A DNA stretch of 64,000 bases from Thamnaconus septentrionalis (GCA_009823395.1 CM020516.1:9366001-9430000), one strand, 5' to 3'. Positions 10,948-25,313 are shown, numbered from the stretch's first letter. Notes: a model not told the origin generated them from the letters alone. Numbers and translations are program-made.

Positions 10948-13900
10948 TCAGAGCCAAGTAAGAAGGAGGCAAAATGTTTGGTGCGAGATGAGGAATTATT
11001 TGGTTTACCAGCGAAAATCTGCAATAAAACAAAACCAGCAATTAGGGAGACAATCGCAAAACACATATTACTTTTGGCATGCTGTGGTTGAACTCTTGAG
11101 CATAAATGTGATATACACAGCTTTTTAGTTCAATTACGGGATATCACTGCAGTGTAGAGGCGGCCAGTGACGTCTTGTGTACACATAATCAGACCGTATT
11201 ACTATATTTTGTGCGTGCACGACAGCGATTAGAAAGGGTTATGCTGAGAGCTAGTTGCAAAACTCCAAGCACAATCATCTTCGTTCCAAGCCTCTCACTA
11301 GAACTTTTTGACTGCTCCAGGCTATTTTATTATGATGGTATTAGATAACATTATCAGTTCAAGCTTTTGATAAAGCTGACATTATTTTTGGATGTTAACC
11401 TCTATCTTTTAAGGTCAGTGAAATTAGATATGACTGATGAAATGAACCTAAAATCTGCCCACTTTATCCTTCAAGCCCAGAGGCAACGGTCTAAATTCAG
11501 TCTGCACTATTATCTGTCACATATATCACTTAAGTGCTGCAGGGACATAATAAATCAGGGCTCACTTTCCCTGCATTTTTGCAGCTTATTTGGCTTGATG
11601 CAAAACACGCTTGAAGCCGCGCAGTTGACACTGAGATGAACAATGCAAATATTTTTTTATTATTATTCGTTTGCAAGAGGGAAAGAAAACCATTGTTTCA
11701 GAGCTGTACCAGACTGGTTTCCATAGAAACAAATGCTGTCTGTAGTCTGAGGTTGAATCAGGGGAGGAGTGAATCACGCTCATTTTTTCAGACAAGGTTT
11801 TTTTTTTATTTTATCAGTGCAGTGCACAGCATTAGACAACTGAAGAATTGAACTTGACTGTCTCATTAAAATGAAAGCCAGATAATGAAAAATCAGAAAA
11901 GGAAAGATAAAACTCTTTGCTCAGCCTGTTTGATTGATGGTCATTTATTTTATTAGAATGCAAGTCAAAAAAGCTGCTTCATTCAGCATCAAGTGCAGAC
12001 AGTTTGGCCCCTCTGTGTTTTTCCTCATGTTTTAAACCCAACCCACAGCACGTCTATCTAAGAAACACTCAGAGGCCACAATTTACCTTCAAACACAGTT
12101 AGGTGATGTTCATTTTTGTCATTTTCCAGAAGCCTAGATGATAAACCAAAGGTGTTTATAACAAAAACAACAACCTTTGAAGACAACAGGCATTCGACAA
12201 GTCAAACAACTCGAAGACCCTTCATAAACAACTGCACCTCCCCCAAAAATAGAAGGGCAGGTTCCTGAGCAGAGATGTATGTGCGCAGCAGCAGCATCTC
12301 CTAACTATGAGGCAAACTTCCTGCTGTAGTTTTCCAGGAACACTGTACACTTGCTTGGAGCCAAACTTGCACACAAAAGCTTTTCTGCTTCAAGGATAGA
12401 AGGTTGGGTGGAGGGCTGGGGGTTGTCGGGTGGGAGACGAGGAACTTGCTCCTCCGAGTTTTTTTTTTTTTTTTTTTGCCATAAAACAACGCCATTGTTT
12501 TGATAGCTTCACACAGAATATATCATTCCACAACATGCTAAAAATGGTCCTGCACTACTCCCACAGCAGGATGGGTGGGAACAGCACAGCACACTTTGAA
12601 CCTGGAACAATTTACATTGTTACAGTGGGAGCTTTGCCTCTTTCCCGCTCTCGGTATGGAGTGGCACAGATGCTAGTAATCACAAACTCACGCGCGTGCA
12701 CGCACACGTGCACGAACACACACACATAGCTGGATTTAGTTTACTGTTGACTTAAGTGGAGAACTTGGCTGTTGCGCCTGCTGCGGTTGTCTTTGGAGAG
12801 CACTCATTAATAGAGAAATAAATGGTTAGTTTGCGGCTCACTTTAACTCAGGCAGAGGAAGCGGTTGTGTCGTCACGCTGTAAACTGACACTGTGAGAAA
12901 ACCGTATGCTGACTTTCACTTTAGCGGCGCTCGCAAAATTCACGAAAACCACTAGTCTCTACACAAGAATCTGACATTTACCGCCAGTGGGAATGCGTCA
13001 GAGTTGGGAGGGCGGAGGCTTGTTTAAAAAACAAAAACACACCAAAAAAATAATAATTCAGCGTGAGAATGAAGACGTCATAAAACTGCAAACCGTGAAA
13101 CGTGAAAACCTTGGAAATAAAAAAAAAAACACGCAAACTGCCGCAGGAACAGTCGGTTACACGGGTGAAGAGGTTTGGGTCACGACCTGCCTTTTCAGTT
13201 TTACGGCTGTCTATAACTCACATCACCAGGCGCACATGTTATGAAATCCTGTGCTTCCCCAGACCCACATCTAAAATCAACAAATGGTTGTTCCAAGTAA
13301 TGTTTCTCCTGAGTGACATTAATGGAAAGCAGCTGTTTGAAGCCCGAGCAGCTGGAGTGGACGCCGCAGCTGCACATATATGTTTGGGCGATAAAGATAC
13401 ACAACGCTGAATGAATGAGAATGGATGCTACAAAGTAAAATGCAAAAATTAAACATACCCACAAAGTATCAAACCTGTTTTGCAAAAGTAAAACGTTTAA
13501 AAGAGACCCACACCGCCCTGTGAAATGAGTCACCTTTTTTTAATCAGTAAGCCAAACAGCTCAGCACCTAAAAGCCCCACAGACTTCAAAATCAAGCCAT
13601 GCTACATTCATTTTTTTTTTTCGTCACTCTGATCCCAGTTTCAGCAAAAGTCAAAGACACAAGCAACACTTACAACATTGGTCCAACTCACCCTCAGAGG
13701 CCGATCCTGCCTGAGACCTTTTCACAATTTTTTTTCTCCCCCTTTAAACTCCCACGATTCCAGCAGTTGCCAACTGTTTACATTATCGCTTTGAGGAGGG
13801 TCATCTGGCTTTTCCCAGGAGAGATGAAACTGCTGGTTTGCTTCTGATCTCCTGAACCTCCTCCTCTGTGCTCGTCAGTGACAGCGCCTGCCTATTCTCA

Positions 13901-16900
13901 GAGTCAAATGGTGGGGAGAAAATGAAAAAAAAAAAAAGATTCTTGTCAGTGGAGATGCTACAGAGAGGCTTTTAAAAGGGACTGCTCAGAAATAGAAGGG
14001 ATGGACTGTCCTGCGCCCACACAGTAAACCATGTATGCATAGTGCTTCCTGATGGTAGCTACTTTCTCATAGCCAAAAGTGACCGAATGCACTTTGAAGA
14101 TATACTTCATGAAGTAAATCCTGCAGGCTTCTATTATGCAGGGATCATTTGCAAACTTGTTTGCGTTGCATTTGCCAACTGTCCAACCGATAATTTGGGA
14201 AAATCTGCAGCAAATCTCCTGCAGCGCAAGTCTCCCCCCTGCATATTGAGCTCGCCTCGTGTTCTAAATTTTGCTGTCGAGGAGGACATTGCACACAGCG
14301 AGAGCCTGCCCGCTATCACCTCCTCCCACATACTCGCTCAGAGTGAAGTGAGTAGGATGCGCTGCTATCGCTCTGTGCTGCAGTACCTGAATACATAGAG
14401 CGTCTGATTGGCGAAGGCTGCGATTGTGCATAAATACAAGGCGATCGAAAGCTGCGGGCTGCCAGTTATTCTGTTAAACACTAATGGTGAAACGTGATGG
14501 GGAGCAAAAGAGGAAAAGTAGAGAGAAAAAAAAACATTCACTTTTGATAGATGAGTGCAGAAATGTGCTAGAACGACCACCTCTTGTGCAATCTCTGACC
14601 AATATATGAGCAAGGCTCCCCGAAGCACAATGTAATGGCCTTGAAATGCAGCCTAAGGCTAAAATAAAAAAGGCATTATCCAAGTAATGAAAATCCAGAT
14701 GTTTTGGAAGTGAAAGCAACAGGAAGTCGTCCCCATGTTTATTTTATTTGAGTTGGCAAAGACAGATGAGTTAAATATAGACGTCCCCATGATGGCGTTG
14801 TTGTTATTTTTCCTTGCGCAGGCTGATAAAACACTCATTTCCTGCGCTCCCCATGGTCACAGGACCACACCCACAGGACCCCTCACTAGCCAGCAGCACA
14901 GCCTGCCAGTTCAAAGGTCACGGTTACGCGGCCAGAGTGCCGAGAAAATAAACACCCAAAAACAATCGTGGCCCCGTCACAAACTCCAGACTTTTCCCAG
15001 TGAATATGTCCGCTTTGAATCATGTTCACGCACACATGCACACATGCACACATATTTCAGTGAGGCAATGGTCAGTCTGCAGGACTTGTTGAAGAACAAT
15101 CCTACACTACACTGCCATCTAGTGAGGAGTCGATGCAAAATAAAATAAAAATTACCTGATATCGTTTTCCCTCCTGTCTGTCTGTCACAAGTCTGTCTCG
15201 TCTTGACAGGTTGATTCAGCCATCTGAAAAATCAAGAAAATAAGAATGCTGTGGGCGGCGTGGGCAGACAGCATCACTCTGGCTGGAAGCTGCGGGCCGT
15301 CAGGTTTCGTGCTTCAGACTGGAGCGCAGAACACTTCGTCGTCTTCTCCAGCAAAGGTCGTCAGTCAGCTATTTATATTTTGGGTGAGTTATGACCACAG
15401 ACAGTGGACTCCTTTTCAATTTAAAGATAAGTCCATGATGGTTGTGTTTTACTAAGATGCTTGAGCCTGAGTTAATAAGACAAATAGGACTGGAGATTAC
15501 AAAATGCTGAAAAAGAACATATCGTTTACATTCAAGCTAAAAGAGTTAGTTTTCTAATCGGCATTTTACAGACACGCCCTGCGATGCCTTGAAGTTGCCA
15601 TCTTATTTGCAGCCATTTTCCCCACACTGCAAGCCATCTTTCTGCCCTTAGCAGCAGCATGTACCTGGATATCAGATTCATGGGCTTTTAAACACAACGC
15701 ATGGCTGCCTATATAGGAGGGATTTCCTGCGGGTCGCAGAGAAAAGTGGTGACATGATCACAAAAATTGGTTACAAGGGTGCATGGCGTACAAGGCAACA
15801 TGGCAGGTATGTTAATGCAAAGGACGTGATAAAAATAACACGATCTGGTGGCTGTTTATAAAAATGCGTTGACTCTTGCTGATGTGTGTGCCAAAGAACC
15901 TGAACAGCAGCGAAAACAAAATGTTCTAAAGGAATACGACAGATTCTCTCAAATTAGTTTTTAGGCCAGTGATTTTCACTAATCCTCCTATTTGAATTCT
16001 GCAATACATTAGGAAGAGAAAATGCATTCATTTGATAGAATGAATTAGTGTAAGTGAAGCTTACAAGGAGCTCTGTAATCTTCCAGCAGTTTCTATAAAA
16101 CTGCAGAGGGGATTTTTGAGAGTCACAAGATTTTTTCCACCCCTGTTTTTACCCTTTAGCAGGAATATTTTAGAGGAGAGCATTTTGTACCAGAGACTGC
16201 GACTTGTCAGAAGCGCTGGCATCAAACCTATGCACCACTTCAAAACATGTAAGCCATCACGCAGACGTTCCAGAGGCTTGTATGCATAGTGCATCACCTT
16301 AATCTAGCGGCAGAAAGGCATGATGCTCTGACAGCGCTCGCCGAGATATAGTCTGGGACAAATGAGCTGCCTCTTTTAAGAAGAGACGCCCGAGATGAAA
16401 GTTCTAGTTTTTTCACAGGCTTGCTTTCATGTCGGCAACAACATAAGCGCACCCCGCCAGCGTTCTCTGCAGAGCTGCTTTTTGTGCCTAAAACAGAGGC
16501 TTCTGCACCACCCTCGGGAACGCGGAGCCGCAAACCCCGTGCATCCACTCTGCTTTTGCAGAGTGCTAATCTCATCACGCGACTGAGACACGAAATTCAC
16601 TTTGGTGATCGGCCCCTCCCAAATCGACTGACCGGCCCATGCACTCTTTGGCTTCTTGCACATGCAACCGGCTCGCGGGTAGGCCCCCTCGCTAGCCACG
16701 GCACAAAAGAACGTCTCAGATCCGAAAGGCAACCCCTCACCGCTTGACGGGCTTCCACTTTATCCAGGGAGAAGCGCAGGGTCCTGTCAGACCAAATTCC
16801 CCTGGTCGTGGAAGAGGCTGTCCCCGGCACAAAGCAATTAAAGGGCTTCTGTTGTATTGTGGCTGCTACGACAGGGCCATCTGGGACGGGCTGCTTGCTT

Positions 16901-17254
16901 AATTATAGATAGATTTTTGCTACTTATTGATATAATCGTAGCTGATGGAATTATCCACAGTGCCACCACGCCCAAAAGAAAAGAAAACAAACAAACAAAA
17001 AAATCCTTTTACTTTTTGTAAGCTGCAGGTAATTTGCTTGGCAACAGTTGCGGTTGCATGAATGTTTGAGCGGCGAAGCCCCTCCCCTTTCGAAATGACC
17101 CACGGTGTCCCGCGATGTGGAGTTAAATGTATTCCTCGAAAAAAAAGCACGACAGAGAACCGAGTTGTCCCTTTCTTTGGACAGCGATACCTTCATCTTC
17201 TCAAACAACGCCAATGGATTCAGACAAGTTCCCTCAGGAGGGCACAGGGTACTT

Positions 17255-17257
17255 TTC

Positions 17258-17291
<34 letters not shown>

Positions 17292-17362
17292 AACTCTCTC
17301 TTTCCCTAGTTGCTGAACTCGAGAGAGTTCACACACCCACACACACACCCACACACACACAC
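17255..17362. repeat. (TC)n and adjoining (CA)n compound microsatellite
   Basis: TCTC run at 17255-17292, then about 35 nt of unique sequence, then ACACACCC/CACA repeats to 17362. Confidence 0.9.
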
Positions 17363-17420
17363 AGAGTGACACCGATCACCGAAGCCTGCTCGTCTGAGCC
17401 ATCGCGATCTCTCCTGAGGT

Positions 17421-18240
17421 GACTCCAAACTTTAATTACAGCCAGAACAGGGGCCTTTAAATTGATATCTAGGATAACGTCCCGCCGCCTCTGTGTCCTT
17501 GTAAAGCTATTATTACTTCTGCATAAAATCAGGAGGCAGGGGCAAATACAAAGGGAAGGCAGCCTTCATTAAAACAAGGAGCATTAAAAGCGGGTCTGCT
17601 CGTGCGATCGCATCGTTTTTCTTGCGCTGCGGTGCCACAAGCATCGCCCGAGCCCAGGCAGCGCCCTCAGAAAACCTCCAGCCGTCGCTCCTTTATTCTG
17701 GTGTCTAAGTTTAATTAAAAATCCTGACTCTCCAGAAACGCTGCTGCAGTATTTAGAGTCGAGCCTCCGACTGCCTCATATTCACAGATGAAAAACACAA
17801 CTGCCGGTAACGTTGGAAATCAACGTTTCCAGAACTGGAACACAACCAGAATGTGATCAATTGTTCTTTGGCTGGAAGCCATCTGGCCAGGCCAATAGCA
17901 TGTAAATCCAATCATACACTTAAGATTATTTCACACCTTTATTTAACACCTTATTGGTGGAGGTAATACGCTGATATAAGATGAAGATTTAATATGTGGT
18001 GGGAAACTTTCCATTTTTTTTTATATAGGTCAGCGCATGGCTCCTGCCATGGGTTTGAAAATATAATTATTTCCCAGTTATTTCTGGAAGAATAACAAGG
18101 GGACGTGTCATTAAAAGTTACTTTCGCCGACTTTTAATGACTGAGATATTGATGTGGCTGATCACACCCACGAGAGTCGTACGACTTTGGTATGCCATTT
18201 AAGTTGGCTGTAAGTGAAACGAGAACTTTGCCGCGCAATA
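17421..18240. other. AT-rich non-coding tract, candidate conserved enhancer
   Basis: A run of about 800 nt without repeats or coding signal. It has several homeodomain-type cores (TTTAATTACAG at 17431, GTTTAATTAAAA near 17709) and balanced, non-repetitive composition of the kind seen in vertebrate conserved non-coding elements. Regulatory function is inferred only; conservation cannot be tested here. Confidence 0.25.
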
Positions 18241-18246
18241 AAGAGG

Positions 18247-18269
18247 AGGGGCGGAGGGGCGGAGGGGCG
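18247..18269 (+). repeat. GGGGCGGA tandem repeat (possible G-quadruplex)
   Basis: Three near-perfect copies of GGGGCGGA with GGAGGA in front. The four closely spaced G-runs could fold into a quadruplex, and the units also resemble Sp1 GC boxes. Confidence 0.6.
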
Positions 18270-21269
18270 AATGAACACTTTAAATTCGTTCTGTGACGAA
18301 CAATTTCACCTTAACAGTCCTCGTGGCGCCTAATTGATTCGTTCTTGACCATGTTGTTTCACTGTTTACTCTAAGATAAAGAACAAAATTGAAGGTTTAA
18401 GTGAATTTCCAACGTAAACAAAAAGCCAGCGACACTCGTGTTCTTCCAAAGTGATTTTTAATTCTCACTGATAAGGTGAGGCACGGCACAGACCGGTTTC
18501 GCCAAAACACCATTTTTTTGGAAAATACTTTGAGAATCCGTGTTTTTTCTGTTGCTTTAAGTGAATTGCACACATACCTCAACTGAGTTGTGGGACCACA
18601 TCCCAGCCAACCCCAAAGATTCTATCTGGCACCACGCCCTTTTAATCATGGAAACCAAGTTAGAGCAGCATTTCTCCACTATGGGGACGGAAACACAAGA
18701 CAGGTGACTGAAATATGTGTTTCATTTTGTAACTGCTCCCTCTCTGCTTCTGATTTACTCAAGACTCTCGTGTGATAACTTCAATATACGCATACATGTG
18801 CTTTTAAGACTGGAAATAAATTTTTATGAGTCTTGGACATTTTGACGGCATACAAACAGACCCATAGGAGGTCCATAGATCTGTGTTACAGTCACTGAAA
18901 CTGTAGCACGGTGTTGTGTAAGGTCCATTGCAGGCTGTCTAGTCTGATAAAGGGCAGTCATTTTAGGAAATGTTGCTTTTGTCCTTGTTCTGCGCCGGGC
19001 CTTTGAAAGTGAGCTGCTCCACTGGTGAAGTGAAGGTGCCAGCAGGCCTGTGCAATCAAATCCAGCTGAACTTGTGTACTGCTGTTGAAACCTATGCAAC
19101 TTTAAAGACAAAAGCAGAGAGAGAGGGGGAGTCGCATTGTGTGTGCGTGTGTGTTTTTTTTCCTCAGGGCAGAAAATGGGACCATCATTTTGAGAATGCA
19201 GCGAGCAGCGTCTCCTGAGTTCAAACATCACTTAGCTTTGGCCACAGCTGAGGGTTTAGATCCCCATATGCAATCCAGGTCTGGCAACACAATGCTGCGC
19301 ACACTCAGGAGCAAATGAGAGTAGGAGCCTAATGATTTGGTTCCAATTATTATGCTGAAAGCATTGTTGAACCAAGTGTGAAACCATTCAGTGTCAATAT
19401 CCTGCAAGATTTGCATGGATGAAAAAAAAAAAAACTACTTAACATGCTCTTACTTTTTCAGTGGAAACAGTGTATTCTAAAAGGTAAATATTCTATTATA
19501 AAACAAATTGGGCTAAAACACTGAACAAATGGAAATTGGAAATTGATCTGAGAAAACTCAGCCTGTTCTTTTCTTTTAGAGATAATTTGTGCACTCTTGT
19601 CTATTACTGTTTGGTATAAAAATATTACATTTTTAGAAAAGAACCAGGGAGTGTTTTTTTTGTCGTATACGCATATCGTATTTTATAATTTCATCGTAAC
19701 GGAACCCTGTCACAGCTGTTCGCGCTGCTGGCAGAAGTCAGACCTTGTGCGCCAAGCTGTCGCGGGTATTTGTTATCTGCATTGTGACAGTCTTTAAAAA
19801 AAAATTATTTGTGGCTGCTTGTTCAACCTCTGGCTTGTCATGGCGCTCCATTTTCAGGGCTGGCGAAAAGTGCAAGCCATACCTTTTTTCAGTTCTTTAA
19901 AATGCAAAAGCACACGCCGACTTTGCGAAAAGGGCCCGGGGTCTCCGTCAGAGAGCGGCGGCTTATCCGAGATGCTGCTGCAGGAGTGCTCACGAAACAG
20001 CGCAGCACATCACTTGCTCTCTCAGATCTGCTGCACCGGCTTCCTGTGTGTCAGGGTTAGTTTCAGAATTCGACATTTCTATTTTTTCTGCACATTGCAC
20101 TCAATAGTTCTGGGTTGAGATACATGGCTGCTCCGCTCTACCAGCCCCGCGGATCTCTCAAGTTGTCAGAGGCGAGTTTACTCTCTGTCCTATTAAATTT
20201 GTTCAGACAGACAGTGCTGCATTTTAAGAGATTGTTTCGAAAACTGCCTGAAAAATAGTTTTAAAAGCCCGTGCAAGCATTTGGACCCTCCAGAGTCTGA
20301 ATCATTATTTTGACCACTGGACACGACACCTACAGCCATCATCATCCAGCCCGGTATTTTGTACTCTTGCCCACAAAACTTATCTCAATAGCAGTACTTT
20401 CTGGAAGGTGTTGGTTAACAATATTTTAGTGTGGTGACATTGGAGAAACACATTGATGCATTGCTTTGAAAATGCAAAAAGATTCCTTCATTGGCCATTG
20501 CAGAAGATTGTGAAGAAGGTTATCCGACTTTTCCCATTCAAAGTAAATACTCTTTAATATTTACTTAAATGTTATTTATTAGTGTGTAGTTTCAGCTTGT
20601 TAGCGTCTTTATTGACACATCTCTCTCACCCTAAAGAGTGAAACAAAACTTCCCTCTGGAAAATATTCTTTTTCAATTTCATAAAATTAGTTTAGATGCC
20701 ATACGTCGCTCTGCATTTGGCAAGGCAAGGTGTTCCAGAGGATTCTGACTGAACCTTAAGGGATCCTCCTTTTACGCTATAATTAACAGTAATGGATGTA
20801 ACAGAGGGAAATGAAAGCCCATTTGGCGGGTGAAATATTGCCCAGGGTTGGAAAACGTACCTGCTGCTCCTGCTTGTCATTATCAACACGCCTTAATGAA
20901 AGAATAAAGGTCATGATTCAGTATCTTGGCTCTGATTCATGTTAGCTTGCTGTCCGGGGATTTGAACCGTGGCTCTTTCAAGACAAACTTCAATCATTTT
21001 AATGACTCCATCATATTGCTGCTGACTGAGACGTCCCTGATGTCACTGCAGGGTCCGCAGCGAACACATTCTATTGTTGTAACTATTGATTTTTTTTCAC
21101 CCCTCCCACTGATACATCCATTTTTAATGAGCCAAGTCTTTTCCTTAGCTCCACAGGGGCCATTAAAAAAAATCATGCTTACACATGAGGATAAGAGTAA
21201 AGCACACAATCTTCTGCAAAAATCTGCAAAATGAACACAAAGGAATAAAAACACTTTCCGCGATACAAA

Positions 21270-21270
<1 letters not shown>
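18270..21270. other. intergenic, no gene recognised
   Basis: Contains a poly-A (about 19421) and short unremarkable open frames on both strands. No transposon ends, tRNA or coding similarity noticed. Confidence 0.45.

Positions 21271-21332
<62 letters not shown>
21271..21332. repeat. (TATC)n tetranucleotide microsatellite
   Basis: About 15 uninterrupted TCTA/TATC units. Confidence 0.97.
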
Positions 21333-21951
21333 CTCAATGTGTAAGTGTTCTGGAAACTGATTTACACTCGTTAACACCTGAATTTTATGTCAAGTGTTCA
21401 GTTTCAGTACAGCAGTCATAAGTCAAAGGACTCTGTCACGGTCATGGTCATGGACATTTATCAGCTCAAGCCCAAGTCTCTGGATATTAAACCCAAGTGG
21501 ACATGTGACATTTTGATTTAGCCCATTGTCACGTCTTTGTTGCTAATGAAGACAAACTATAGATGACAAGCTGCGGGGTTTGGCCATAAATCAACTTTGT
21601 ACTTTTTGCAATTCAACCTGAAAGAAAATTTGGGGAATGGTCAACGGTTGTGGTGACGTTCAAAAGACAGTAATAAATCACAGCTTGAGGTCCAGTGATG
21701 TTGAGAATATTCAGTGTACCAATGAGAAGTTCAGCTCACTGAACCGATTATGAAATCTTCTGTATTACTCGCTAAACAGGTCGTCTGAGTCTAAACGACC
21801 GGGTCACAGGAATGTAAATGCAGGGAATTAATCAACTCCAGAACTCACAGAGAAATTAACAATTGGTGTATTTTGTCAAACTTGTACATGATTTAGTTTC
21901 AGGAAATAAATGCTACAAATCAATATGACAATCGGCTATTAAGTCAAATTA

Positions 21952-22205
21952 TTCATTCATTCATTCATTCATCTTCTATACCCGCTTATTCCTATTCAGG
22001 GTCACTTCTATATCCCAGCTGTCATTCCTATTCAGGGTACACCCGGGGTTCTCGCAGGGCTAGAGAGACAACCATTCACCTCACATGCACACCAGCAATT
22101 TGTCAATTGACCTCACGTGGGACTGTGGGAGGAGGCAGGGAACACCCTGGACACGGGAGAACATGCAAACTCCACACAGAAAGGTCGGAATCGAACCCTA
22201 GTTCT
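21952..22205 (-). repeat. degenerate teleost dispersed repeat with tRNA-like B box
   Basis: Starts with (ATTC)n then TTCTATACCCGCTTATTCCT and continues with GGACTGTGGGAGGAGG and GAGAACATGCAAACTCCACA, ending in GGAATCGAACCCTA. These phrases are those of a very common fish genomic repeat. Read on the minus strand, the end is GGGTTCGATTCC, a tRNA-type B box, consistent with a SINE-like origin. The copy is shortened in the middle and diverged. Confidence 0.7.
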
Positions 22206-25200
22206 AACCAAGTCAAATTATTATTGGTCTAAAAACTGCAAAGATTATGGTGCAGAACATGGTGCATTTGTTACTTGTGGGGATACCTTATCAATACAAG
22301 CACATTGTGGAAGTCAAAATATTGATTACTACAGGATTTACATATTAAAAATGTCCAAACATTCAGTTGGCATATATGTTGGTGGCACAGCTTCCATTTC
22401 AATGTGTACCGTCTGATGGAATTCACGTTAACTGTATCATCACTATTAGACTCATGAATCATGAGTCGGATGAATCACTCATGAATGAATGAGCCGAGGT
22501 ACTGTGTCGAGTTAGTTGGCATCCCATCATCACCACACAAAAATTTACAGATGTTGCCTTGAATAGAAATTGTCACATCGTCAGAAGAACATTTGGGTGA
22601 TATTTTAGATTCTTGTCCACTTCAATATTTGGTAAAGTTAATGAACATCACACTGTGAAACAATCTTAAAAAGAATGTGAAGTCATTGTGTGAGAGGTAT
22701 ACAAACATATAAATTTAAAAGAAGATGCAGCAATTAATCCTCGTCAACATGAATATTCCAGCACAGACGGACAAACCTTTTTCCCCCCTTGACACTGCAA
22801 TTTGGTCTTTGACTGGAACTAAATTAGCAGTGTGTTATCCTGATTATTGTCCATGGTAATTCATAATTTCAACTGCTGTGACTGATGCCCATATGAGTAG
22901 AATTAATGGGTTACCGGAGGCTTTATCAAAACCACCACAGGCACGGGATATGATAAAATGAATCAATTTAGTCTGAATCACGATGCAATTAAACCATCAT
23001 TAGGTCTTTCATTTAGAGAACTAATGAGATCAGAACCTTAAGACACCTAACTTTTGATTGATTTCTCCACCACAGGGCCGTTCACTCAGAGCGGCTTTAA
23101 TTTGAAACTTTGTTGATTTTTCACCGCCGGCAGTTTTGAAATCATGGTAGAACAACCAGGCAGCGTCTCTTTTTGTTGCTTAAGCGCACCCATGTGAGCG
23201 CCATATTTTATTTATGGAGTCTGAAAAGTGTGCCACGGAGAAGGCTTGGCTTCCTACGTCAGGCTTCAAAAAAGCTGGATGGTGCTCATAAAAGTTTCAG
23301 CTCCTTTTCAGAACAGGGAGTTTAGACATGTTGTCTTTAATTATTTCATTTCGCATTAAAAGTTTGAAACTTTGGCTCCATCTCCGAAAGAAAAAAACAA
23401 AAAAGAAAACAGGGATATTTCTTGGTGCACGCCGAGGGCAGCTCCTTATCGGACCCTGTGCACTCCTTCATAAAACATAGGCTATTAGTGAGCGCAGCAT
23501 GTGTCCAATAACCACTTCTGACTTGGCTTCGCTCTCCAATTCGATTCTTGTTTGTGTCATAAGTGAGCCGATGTAACATCAGACGTCGACTGTTCCCAGC
23601 GCCTTTAGCCCAGCACATTTGCGTCAAAAGTGACGAAACGCCGCTGCTCCTACTTGAGGAGACAACGCGGCTCCTTCAAAGTCTCGTTCCTTAACGGTTA
23701 GCGCAGCCCTGTTCGACAAACGCTGGCATCAAGGCTGAAAACGCCTGCCAGGATCAGATGAAATTACAGCTACAAAGGGACAAACGGGAAGCGGACGCCC
23801 TCTTGCTTTCATGCTATGTGGGCTCCCTTGGAATTCCTTGGTACACAGACGTATGGAACCTTCAGATCTGCGCCCGATGCACCGTTGCTGGAATCCATCG
23901 TTAGGCAGAGTTTGCCTAAAAATTTGTCGCTTTGATGCCAGCAATATTTCCGATGCTGTCACATCAAAAATGCTCTGAGGAGCCGCTGAACTCTGATCGT
24001 CCGCCCATGTGAGATGCTTGTATCTCATTTGTGACATGTCTCTCTCACTCTGGTCTCCCACAACAAAGTAATGGGGAGGAGAGGCGGATGAGGTCACACA
24101 GTTAAATAAAGTATTGGTGTCATCACCCTCACGCCGAACACTAACGCTTCCATAAATAGCGTCTCGATTGACGTCACGGTACGACTTCTCGCATGGATTA
24201 ATTTGAACCTGCGTTTTTGATGGCCGTGACAACTCTGTCTTCTCTCGCACCTCTGACAGAACTCAGCCGAGGAGTCTTTGTATGTGCTGTTCACAGAGGC
24301 AAATCTCAGAGGAGCAGCTACGCCGAGCTACGCCAGCCGAGCCTGGGACATTGAAGTCTCACACTTTTTTCTTCTTTTTCTTTAGCTTTCTTCCCCCCCT
24401 CCTCCCCGCCCCTGCTAACTGAGAATAGAAGTCTCACCAATTAGCAGTTTTCTGTGGAGGTGTGGTGACAGACTGGGAATACAATTTACAGTTGCTAAAG
24501 CACGTATGAAGGAGCCAGCGGTGCCTAACAAACAGAACGCAGAGCTTGATAATAATCCAAGGAGCCATTCAAAGGAATCTACTGCGAAAACTGATTGGGA
24601 ATGTTTAAATCAGAGGTGATGAAATCCCGACAGTGCGTCCGTCCAAGCCGCTTAAACACACCGGCTCCAGAAATAGCTGCCTGCTGCCAGATAATGCAGC
24701 GGAACCTGCATGTTGTAAAACAGCCGGGTGACTTGCCATCTATGCTGCGAGCTGGATACAAAAGTTTACGGAGACGAAGAAAAGAAATGCTAAATTGCCT
24801 CTGTGTCTTTGAAGTGCCGCGGCTCCATTTGTTATCGCCAGACAGCGACGACAATGAACAATATGCTTGCTTGGCAGCCCCGATTGCTGATTTTTCAGGT
24901 CTGAGCTCTCACATATTGAAAAGCTAGTATGTGAATCGTTTTTCGCTGGACTGGGTGTTGCAGGACGGATCAATGTCCATGGAGAAGGAGGTGGTGTAGC
25001 CATGGCCAGGATCACAAGGCAGCCACTGCAGGCTTGGAGACAGTTTTGGCTGCACTGTGGAAGCTACGCAAGAGTTTTATCAGAACTGCAGGGACATTTT
25101 CTCTTTAAAATGACAGAACAAAAGGCCTTTTTTCTCCGGAGTGGCTTTGGCAATAGTCGGTGAGTCACTGCTTGACACGGGGCGGTGACAGCACCAATCA

Positions 25201-25313
25201 AATGATTGTGCTGTCATAGTGAAGGAAGCTGACTGGCCAACTTGGAATCTCCGGGGCCCTTTTCAAAAGTTTTCCTTGTGCTCCTCAGATGACTACATTT
25301 AACAGTTTCCTCC
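22206..25313. other. intergenic, no gene recognised
   Basis: No family recognised. A 173-codon open frame on the minus strand (23729-24250) has no recognisable domain and is treated as chance. A short inverted ATGAATCATGAGTC / ACTCATGAATGA cluster lies near 22450-22490. Confidence 0.4.

Larger units (their letters stand above)
8578..17240. other. intergenic, left part
   Basis: No gene recognised on either strand. Contents seen: a short ATGTTTGAAACAT palindrome (about 8647), a (CA)n run at 9749-9779, a poly-A at about 10288, (GAAA)n at about 10909-10947, poly-T at about 12460-12478, a mixed CG/CA purine-pyrimidine run at about 12690-12727, and a short CTGCCATCTAGTGAGGAG tract (about 15111) like the ends of some fish dispersed repeats. 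Open frames here are short and resemble no family I know. Confidence 0.5.

Noticed and set aside
22187..22205. GGGTTCGATTCC (minus strand) as a tRNA gene
   Set aside because: Only the B box is present; no A box, acceptor stem or anticodon arm could be placed, and it is the end of a dispersed repeat.
23729..24250. 173-codon minus-strand open frame, the longest in the intergenic DNA apart from those overlapping repeats
   Set aside because: No recognisable domain, no splice or promoter context, and composition like its shadow strand; treated as chance.
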